DNA from: Verrucomicrobiaceae bacterium UBA7681
GTDB lineage: Bacteria; Verrucomicrobiota; Verrucomicrobiia; Verrucomicrobiales; Verrucomicrobiaceae
Reading direction: 5' to 3'
Assembly (NCBI GenBank): GCA_002482965.1
Contig: DLGZ01000065.1
Location: 203,857-267,856 of the forward strand
Length of the DNA stretch: 64,000 bases
A program made the position numbers and the translations under genes. Shown piece by piece: positions 42,611 to 48,248 of this stretch (positions within the stretch are counted from its first letter, which is position 1; the number at the start of each line of letters is the position of its first letter). The notes beneath the pieces are model-generated. The model was not told the DNA's origin. It saw only the letters and a program-made list of their open reading frames with translations, and made no database searches.

Positions 42611-42823
42611 CTAGCGTGTGGTGCCAGCCTCCTGAATGCGGCCCTGAGCCGGGACGCTCATCTGCGTGGCAGCGATGCTCCATCCCTGCGTGTGTTGCAG
42701 GGATGAGGTGAGCAGATCGTTGACCAGTCGCGTCATGGGACGGCGTAGCCGCCGACCTTCATGATACAAAGCGCAGACGATGACCCGATTGATGCAGGGC
42801 GAATAATGGGTTCGCCGGGGCAT
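42611..42823 (-). CDS. Small basic protein at element edge, possible RHH-like regulator
   Basis: This 70-residue protein starts at ATG 42823 with MPRRTHYSPCINRVIVCALY, followed by HEGRRLRRPMTRLVNDLLTSSL. The short strand then helix-turn-helix pattern, with MTRLVNDLL, recalls ribbon-helix-helix or relaxosome-type regulators. It is the first gene of the minus-strand module and lies 238 bp from the tRNA, a usual place for an element regulator. The assignment is from pattern only. Confidence 0.5.
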   Translation of the reverse strand: MPRRTHYSPCINRVIVCALYHEGRRLRRPMTRLVNDLLTSSLQHTQGWSIAATQMSVPAQGRIQEAGTTR

Positions 42824-42974
42824 GGTGGGGAGATGAAAATGCCGGGGATAAAGCCCGACCTCTCAAATTTCTATAACGCGGAAGTTCGGCAAATTGCAGC
42901 TCGCCCTGTGGGCAGGCCAGAGGCTGAGATGTCTGCATGGAGTGCCCAGCCAATAAACTGGCTGGGGATGTTGC

Positions 42975-43016
42975 TCCGCAAAAGTGGCCAAGAAGTGGCC
43001 AAGGTACATTTTTGCG
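42975..43016. repeat. Inverted and direct repeats next to tRNA-Leu
   Basis: CCGCAAAA (42975-42982) and TTTTGCGG (43009-43016) enclose two direct copies of aagtggccaag. The cluster lies 46 bases from the 3' end of tRNA-Leu. Repeats of this kind can be recombinase arm sites at an integration junction. No integrase is present to support it, so the role is tentative. Confidence 0.35.
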
Positions 43017-43061
43017 GGGTTTCTTAACTCCACTCAAAATTCGTCATTTCCCCTTCGCAAG

Positions 43062-43143
43062 TGCCGGAGACAGGACTCGAACCTGCACTAGTTTCCCAAC
43101 CAGATCCTAAGTCTGGCGCGTCTACCAATTCCGCCACTCCGGC
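43062..43143 (-). tRNA. tRNA-Leu(UAG)
   Basis: The minus strand folds as a class II tRNA. Acceptor GCCGGAG/CTCCGGC closes the cloverleaf. The D arm is GCG...CGC, and the anticodon arm is CCAGA-CTTAGGA-TCTGG with anticodon TAG. A long variable arm follows (13 bases), then the T arm GCAGG-TTCGAGT-CCTGT with discriminator A. CCA is not encoded. The 3' end faces the mobile module, the usual side for integration. Confidence 0.95.
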
Positions 43144-43195
43144 AGGGAGTTGCATGCACGCATGATTCCGTGCGGATGTTCATGCTGCAAATGAA

Positions 43196-44134
43196 TTATC
43201 GCGGACGCAGCAGACGCGCGGCGATCCATCCTGTGAGCAGCACGGTGCATAGCGGCATGAGTCCGACCTTCAAGTTGGCACCGATCCAGGGCAGCCAGTC
43301 GCCGGCGTAGGTGGTGAGGGCGCTGAAGTATTTCAGACCAAAGACCCAGCCGCCATGCAGCCCCATGCCCGCCCACAACGCCCCCGTTTGCATGCGCATT
43401 TTGGCCAGCACCCAGCCGACGGCGAAAAGCGTGGCAAATTCCGCGAGGAGAAAGTGTACATCGCCAAAGCCGGCGGCGATCTGCCTCAGCATGAGAAACC
43501 CACTGCTCCAGGTGACGGCGGCATCGCTGATCTGCCAGCCTTCCGGCGGTTTGAGAAAATGCACCAAAGCGAAGACGAAGGTGAGCGCGAGCAGGGCTTT
43601 CGTCTCCTTCATGGTCCGCAGCAGCAGGCCGAGCAGCAGGCCACGGAAGAAAAACTCCTCCACGATGCCGGCCCCCAGTGCGGCGGTGATGGGCTCCCCC
43701 AGCTTCAACCAGCGCGCGTCGGGGCGCAGTTGATACGCCCCGCTCTTGAGAAAGAGGAACCCGAGCGCGAGCAGCAGACCAGCGGCCAGGACAAAGCCGG
43801 TGGCCCATTGCTTGAGCCCCTTGCTGAACGGACGCCAGGCCGGCAGCAGCGTGCGCTCCAGCCGCACCCAGCGCATGAAAGGCCAGATGAAGACGATCGC
43901 GCAAACAAGCACCGCACGGTTGAAGTAGCGCGTGAACTGCGCCCGCTCGATTTCTGCCAGCAACCACTTCACCAGACCGACGTCATGCAGCGATGAGGTC
44001 GAGAGCCAGCCATGGGCGGCCTTGCCGAGGTGAAAAAGAGGCACGGACAGCAGCGCCCCCCCGAACATGACGGCGAGAAGATAGAGCAGGAGTTTCGGCA
44101 GGGCAGGGGAACTGCCGGGGCTGGCGGCTTGCAT
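43196..44134 (-). CDS. CPBP-family intramembrane metalloprotease
   Basis: This 312-residue membrane protein has about eight hydrophobic segments. The CPBP motifs are EEFFFRG (motif 1, about 160), FALVHF (motif 2, His) and a later HGGW. These supply the Glu and His residues that coordinate the catalytic zinc in CAAX-type proteases. Bacterial members process peptides or act in membrane protein turnover; the substrate is unknown. It is the first chromosomal gene on this side of the tRNA and is divergent from the next gene. Confidence 0.88.
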   Translation of the reverse strand: MQAASPGSSPALPKLLLYLLAVMFGGALLSVPLFHLGKAAHGWLSTSSLHDVGLVKWLLAEIERAQFTRYFNRAVLVCAIVFIWPFMRWVRLERTLLPAWRPFSKGLKQWATGFVLAAGLLLALGFLFLKSGAYQLRPDARWLKLGEPITAALGAGIVEEFFFRGLLLGLLLRTMKETKALLALTFVFALVHFLKPPEGWQISDAAVTWSSGFLMLRQIAAGFGDVHFLLAEFATLFAVGWVLAKMRMQTGALWAGMGLHGGWVFGLKYFSALTTYAGDWLPWIGANLKVGLMPLCTVLLTGWIAARLLRPR

Positions 44135-44167
44135 GGAAGCAATACTAGCGCATCCTGCGGGCTCTCA

Positions 44168-44470
44168 ATGACCAAAAACCAAATCCACGAATGGCATGAA
44201 CGTCTCGAAGACGGCCGCAAACAATACATCCGCGCCTATTGGAACTCGCGTGAGTGGCTGTTTCGCGTCGCGCATCCCGATGGGGAGGAATGGATGCCCT
44301 TGGAAATTCCCCCGCCGGAGCGCTGGCTGGAGCTGCGCGACCTGCTGTTCCGCAAGTATCAGCGCAAAAAGCTGCCCTGGAAGTACGTCGTCGATCTCGA
44401 CAAGAAGCTGGAGGACATGGGCATCAAGATCGAGGCAGAGGGAGACGAGCCGCAGACAGAGGACGACTGA
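44168..44470 (+). CDS. Conserved hypothetical protein, 100 residues
   Basis: The start is ATG 44168. The protein is cytoplasmic and rich in Trp, Glu and Lys: QIHEWHERLEDGRKQYIRAY, EEWMPLEIPPPERWLELR and an acidic end (EGDEPQTEDD). The density of Trp (WHER, YWNSREW, EEW, RW, PW) suggests a folded domain. No family is named here. Single gene between a divergent CPBP gene and a convergent TPM gene. Confidence 0.65.
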   Translation: MTKNQIHEWHERLEDGRKQYIRAYWNSREWLFRVAHPDGEEWMPLEIPPPERWLELRDLLFRKYQRKKLPWKYVVDLDKKLEDMGIKIEAEGDEPQTEDD

Positions 44471-44477
44471 CGCCCCG

Positions 44478-45215
44478 TCATTGGGCCCCCGCATTCGTTT
44501 TGATCTCAGACGTCACGCCCCCACCGCAGGCCGCACCGAAGCGCATGCCCACCTGCACCTCGGGCAAAAGAAAACGACGTCCTGCGCGGGCACTGCGCCG
44601 CCGTGAAATGAACCCGAGCAAGGCGGCGACCACAGCACCTCCAGCGAGCAATGCAGGAACGGCCACGGCAAACTTCTTTTCGCCTCGTTGCAGCCACAGC
44701 GACTGTTTCAGCCGCACGCTTTCCATGCTGCGCAGCCGGTCGATCCAGTAGCGCGTGGCCAGGGCGAGCCGTTCATCGAGGGTGAGTTTGGTGTCGGACT
44801 GGATGCGGCGTGTCTCCTGCATGATCTCCACCAGCTCGGCCGCCGGGTAGCGCTCCCAGAAATCGGGGGCAAAGGACATCGCGCTGCTGTTGCTGGCACG
44901 GTCATAGGCCATCAGCACGGCCGGCTGCGTCCCGCTCCATTCACGTCGGGTGATCTGGGCCTGTCTGCGCACCGTGATCCCCGCAGGCATGAAACTCGTG
45001 GCATTGATCCACACAGCGCATTTCAAATCCTGCGATAACTGTTTGAGCTCCGCCGCGAGCAAGCGGTGGGTTTCGGCGGTGAGCGCCCGGGTATCATCCA
45101 AAATGCCGTCTGCGGGTGGTGCAGTCTCGGCCAGACCCCACCCGGCCACGGCCAGCCACATCCCGGCATACACTGGGAAAAGCAGGCGTCGTTTGAGGCG
45201 TGGGCCGTATCGCAT
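44478..45215 (-). CDS. TPM-domain exported/membrane protein
   Basis: This 245-residue protein starts at ATG 45215 with a basic signal (MRYGPRLKRRLLFPVYAGMWLAVAGW). A TPM-like domain follows (about 45-170): ILDDTRALTAETHRLLAAELKQL, VLMAYDRAS, SFAPDFWERYP and TLDERLALATRYWIDRL. A membrane helix (VAVPALLAGGAVVAALLGF) and a basic, Gly-rich tail end it. TPM proteins have been linked to photosystem repair and membrane maintenance. Assignment from motif spacing; moderate certainty. It shares its upstream region with nuoD. Confidence 0.75.
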   Translation of the reverse strand: MRYGPRLKRRLLFPVYAGMWLAVAGWGLAETAPPADGILDDTRALTAETHRLLAAELKQLSQDLKCAVWINATSFMPAGITVRRQAQITRREWSGTQPAVLMAYDRASNSSAMSFAPDFWERYPAAELVEIMQETRRIQSDTKLTLDERLALATRYWIDRLRSMESVRLKQSLWLQRGEKKFAVAVPALLAGGAVVAALLGFISRRRSARAGRRFLLPEVQVGMRFGAACGGGVTSEIKTNAGAQ

Positions 45216-45314
45216 CTCGGGCTCAATGTCTCCCAGACCTGGCCCGAGGGCAACTTCCTGCACCTTTATATAAGGGTGCAAGGAGGGGTGTTTTTGAGCC
45301 TGGTTTAAGCGCGC

Positions 45315-45332
45315 TTGTGAAATTTTTCACAA
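45315..45332 (+). promoter_or_regulatory. Rex-type operator upstream of nuoD
   Basis: TTGTGAAATTTTTCACAA is a perfect 18-bp palindrome equal to the Rex consensus TTGTGAAnnnnTTCACAA. It lies 70 bp before the nuoD ATG and 99 bp from the divergent TPM start. Rex releases such sites when the NADH/NAD ratio is high, which fits control of a NADH dehydrogenase. No rex gene is in the window. Confidence 0.85.
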
Positions 45333-45402
45333 AATCGCCTTGCCGCTCTTTGGGCAGCGTAGATAGATACCCCTCACGCACGCTACCAGACCCCTGCTTT
45401 TC

Positions 45403-46662
45403 ATGCCCACTGTCACCCGAGAATACGAGGCCCCGGATACCGCCGCCAAAGCGGCCCGGCAGCTCGAAGCCGTGGAAGAAGCCACGACGGACATCGTCGG
45501 AGAGAAGCTGGTGCTCAACATGGGCCCCAGCCATCCAGCCACCCACGGGGTGCTGCGGCTGATTCTGGAACTCGACGGCGAAATCATCACCAAGTGCGAT
45601 CCCGATGTCGGGTTCCTGCATCGCGGCGACGAAAAAATCGCCGAGAACATGCACTACAACCAGTTCGTGCCTTACACGGACCGGCTGGACTATCTTGCAC
45701 CTCTGGCAAACAACGTGGCCTATGCCCTTGCCGTGGAAAAGCTCATGGGCTGGGAAGTGCCGGAGCGTGGCCGCGCCATCCGCGTGATCTGCTGTGAGCT
45801 GGCCCGCATTTCCGCCCACATGCTCGGAGTCGGGGTGTTTGCCATGGATGTCGGCGCCATGACCGTCTTCCTCTACACCTTCACCGAGCGCGAAAAGATC
45901 TACAATCTCTGTGAGCAGCTCACCGGCGCGCGCTTCACCACCAGCTACACCCGCGTGGGTGGGCAGATCCGCGATCTGCCGAATGGCTTTGTCGGTGCTG
46001 TGAAAGCCTTCCTCGATCAACTGGAGCCCGTGATCGATGAGATCGACAAGCTGCTCTCACGCAATCGTATCTTCATTGACCGCACGCAGGACATCGGAGT
46101 GATCTCCAAAGAAGATGCCATCGGCTACGGTCTCACCGGACCAAATCTGCGCGGCTCAGGTGTCGAACATGACCTGCGCAAGGCGCATCCTTATCTCGAT
46201 TACGACAAGTACGAGTTCGACGTGCCCATCGGCACCAAGGGCGACTGCTATGACCGTTATCTCGTGCGCATGGAAGAGATGCGTCAGAGCGTCCGCATCC
46301 TCAGGCAGGTGTTCGCCACTTTGCCCGCAGGCCCGATCAATGTCGCTGACGCCAAGGGGCTCCTGCCCAAGAAAGAAAAAGTGCTGATGAAGATGGAGGA
46401 GCTCATCCACCACTTCATCATCTCCACTCAGGGCATTGATGCTCCTGCCGGAGAAGTTTATTTCGCCGCTGAGAATCCCAAGGGCGAGCTCGGCTTCTAC
46501 ATCAACAGCACCGGCGGCGGCGTCCCTCACCGCTTGAAAATCCGCGCCCCCTCCTTCCTCAATCTCAGCATCATCTCCAAGCTGATCCCCGGCCACATGC
46601 TCAGCGACATTCCTGCTGTGCTTGGCAGCCTGGACTTCGTCATGGGCGAATGTGACCGCTGA
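45403..46662 (+). CDS. nuoD: NADH-quinone oxidoreductase subunit D
   Basis: This 419-residue subunit of complex I has LVLNMGPSHPATHGVLRLILELDGE, DVGFLHRGDEKIAE, YTDRLDYLAP, VICCELARISAHML, LTGARFTTSYTRVGG and GDCYDRYLVRMEEMRQS, ending SLDFVMGECDR. These are standard for NuoD, which with NuoB forms the quinone pocket in the hydrophilic arm. About 25 N-terminal residues precede the usual start of homology. It is followed 36 bp later by nuoE, but no other nuo genes follow, so the complex is encoded at split loci. Confidence 0.97.
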   Translation: MPTVTREYEAPDTAAKAARQLEAVEEATTDIVGEKLVLNMGPSHPATHGVLRLILELDGEIITKCDPDVGFLHRGDEKIAENMHYNQFVPYTDRLDYLAPLANNVAYALAVEKLMGWEVPERGRAIRVICCELARISAHMLGVGVFAMDVGAMTVFLYTFTEREKIYNLCEQLTGARFTTSYTRVGGQIRDLPNGFVGAVKAFLDQLEPVIDEIDKLLSRNRIFIDRTQDIGVISKEDAIGYGLTGPNLRGSGVEHDLRKAHPYLDYDKYEFDVPIGTKGDCYDRYLVRMEEMRQSVRILRQVFATLPAGPINVADAKGLLPKKEKVLMKMEELIHHFIISTQGIDAPAGEVYFAAENPKGELGFYINSTGGGVPHRLKIRAPSFLNLSIISKLIPGHMLSDIPAVLGSLDFVMGECDR

Positions 46663-46698
46663 TTTCATCCCAACCTTTTCATCCGAGACACTCCCCGC

Positions 46699-47199
46699 AT
46701 GGCCTTTGAAGTTCCAGCCGAATTGGAAAAACGCATGGACGAGGCGATCTCGCATTATCCCGTTTCCAAACGCAGCGCCGTCCTCCCTCTGCTGCATTTG
46801 GTGCAGGAACATTTCCGCTTCATCAATGATGAGGCCGTGAACTGGGTGGCAGCCAAGCTCGCTCTGGAGCCGATTCAGGTGCTCGAAGTGGTCACCTTTT
46901 ATCCCGGCTTCCGTCAAGCCGCTCCCGGCAGGTACCACATCCGTGTGTGCCGCACCCTCTCATGTGCCATGGCTGGGAGCTATGAGCTGATGGATGCCCT
47001 CTGCAAAGCTGGCAACATCGACCGTTCGCACACCGATCATCATCATCCCATCGCCGTGAGCGCCGACGGCAAGTACAGCATTGAATTTGCCGAGTGTCTT
47101 GCGAGCTGCGGTTTTGGCCCGGTCTGCATGATCGAGGACGACTTCTATGAGAAAGTCGATCCGGCCAAGGCGGGCGAACTTCTCGCGCAGCGCGTCTGA
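46699..47199 (+). CDS. nuoE: NADH-quinone oxidoreductase subunit E
   Basis: This 166-residue subunit of the complex I NADH-input module binds a 2Fe-2S cluster. It has SKRSAVLPLLHLVQEHF, VAAKLALEPIQVLEVVTFYPGF, RVCRTLSCAMAGSYELM and EFAECLASCGFGPVCMI, giving the four ligand Cys (C-x4-C...C-x3-C). A normal-length NuoE. Same orientation as nuoD and probably cotranscribed under the Rex-type site; nuoF is not adjacent. A hairpin follows the stop. Confidence 0.96.
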   Translation: MAFEVPAELEKRMDEAISHYPVSKRSAVLPLLHLVQEHFRFINDEAVNWVAAKLALEPIQVLEVVTFYPGFRQAAPGRYHIRVCRTLSCAMAGSYELMDALCKAGNIDRSHTDHHHPIAVSADGKYSIEFAECLASCGFGPVCMIEDDFYEKVDPAKAGELLAQRV

Positions 47200-47214
47200 T
47201 CAAGGCATAAAAAA

Positions 47215-47238
47215 GCGCAGCGGTTTTTGCCGCTGCGC
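47215..47238 (-). terminator. Bidirectional terminator between nuoE and pseudopilin
   Basis: GCGCAGCGG and CCGCTGCGC pair perfectly around TTTTTG. On the minus strand the stem is followed by TTTTTTATG, ideal for ending the pseudopilin transcript. On the plus strand it directly follows nuoE but lacks a long T run. Confidence 0.85.
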
Positions 47239-47264
47239 CTCTTGGTGAGACTGATCTCAGGTTC

Positions 47265-47936
47265 TTACTTGGACCGCCAGGACACAACGTCATCCGGCGT
47301 CTGCTGCTTCAAGTCCTGGCCCCAGCTGTAAGCGCCGACTTCCAGAGGAAGCATCTTTGGCGGAGGGCTGATGGCGTTTGCAGAAATCTTGGGATCTGAG
47401 TTGCCCAAATCTGGATTGGCCACCTGCAGATCGCCATTGGTATCAAGCAGTACATAATAAACGGTGCCCCAGAGATCGACCAACCGGTAGGGCGGTTGGG
47501 CGTTGACCAGGCCAAACTTGCCATTCTTGGCGATCGGTAGGTCGATGAACTTGATGTTCTTGGGGTTCAAACTGACGCTGCCAGAACTGCCACCACCTGA
47601 CCCGCCACCTGAGGCTGTTGTCAGTGTCGTCAGAGCGCCGACGATGCCGGTGTTCTCATCCGTCGGCAAAGCTGGAATGTCCTCGCCGGAGGATGCGGCG
47701 CTGAGCAGGCTGGGATTCACCGGATAGCGGTTGTAATCGACCTGATAGCTTGAGATGGCCAGGCGCAGATCTTTAAGGACGGTCTGCACCTGCAGCTTTC
47801 TCCCATCTGCCATCAGCTTGTTGGCTTGGGATATAACCAGGCTTGCAAGGACACCAATGATGGTGATTACCACCAGCAGTTCGATGAGCGTAAAGCCCGG
47901 TCGGAGGTAAGAGTTGGAACGAGGTTTGATTTTCAT
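47265..47936 (-). CDS. Type II secretion/pilus pseudopilin (GspG-like)
   Basis: This 223-residue protein has a basic leader and prepilin site, PGFTLIELLVVITIIGVLASL, cut after Gly by prepilin peptidase, then the usual N-terminal helix (LQVQTVLKDLRLAISSYQVDYNRYP). The later part contains a Gly/Ser-rich loop (GGGSGGGSSGSV) and WGTVYYVLLDTNGD, the region where GspG holds Ca. It is likely a major pseudopilin-like exported subunit. It stands alone, as many such genes do in this group of bacteria. Convergent with nuoE. Confidence 0.88.
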   Translation of the reverse strand: MKIKPRSNSYLRPGFTLIELLVVITIIGVLASLVISQANKLMADGRKLQVQTVLKDLRLAISSYQVDYNRYPVNPSLLSAASSGEDIPALPTDENTGIVGALTTLTTASGGGSGGGSSGSVSLNPKNIKFIDLPIAKNGKFGLVNAQPPYRLVDLWGTVYYVLLDTNGDLQVANPDLGNSDPKISANAISPPPKMLPLEVGAYSWGQDLKQQTPDDVVSWRSK

Positions 47937-48248
47937 GATCTTCGATTGGGTTTGTGTTTGGCGGTTGCCAGGAACGAAAGGGGTTCAACAAAACAGTCGT
48001 CGTTCCGCTGCAGCATTTAATCGTTTTTGCGTTGCCACGTCAATACTTGTCATGAACAAGCGCCAACTTCGACGGCTGCCAGCACGTTGAATCTTGGCCA
48101 TTGGGGGCCTTGATGCGCCACCATCACCGCGGGCTTTGGTTGTCAACTAATGCTTGCATCATATACGGCAACGATTTAAATCCGCGCTTCAAACCCCACA
48201 GAACATACACAACAACCACGGATCGCATTGACGATCTGCAAATTACTT
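47937..48248. other. Divergent intergenic region, pseudopilin / ppdK
   Basis: These 312 bases lie between two divergently transcribed genes. Short frames here have no domains. A promoter-like pair is seen on the plus strand (listed separately). The stretch is more AT-rich than the genes around it, as expected for promoters. Nothing else is supported. Confidence 0.5.
48140..48167 (+). promoter_or_regulatory. Possible sigma-70 promoter of ppdK
   Basis: TTGTCA (48140-48145) and TATACG (48162-48167) are separated by 16 bases and lie about 80 bp before the ppdK start. The hexamers each differ by two bases from consensus. Position and spacing fit, but this is by eye only. Confidence 0.3.

Noticed and set aside
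42761..43027. 88-residue plus-strand frame before tRNA-Leu
   Set aside because: It spans the repeat cluster, has no domain and overlaps the start of the 70-residue minus-strand gene.
43122..43967. 281-residue minus-strand frame overlapping tRNA-Leu
   Set aside because: It runs into the tRNA and is out of frame with the CPBP protease, whose motifs are intact.
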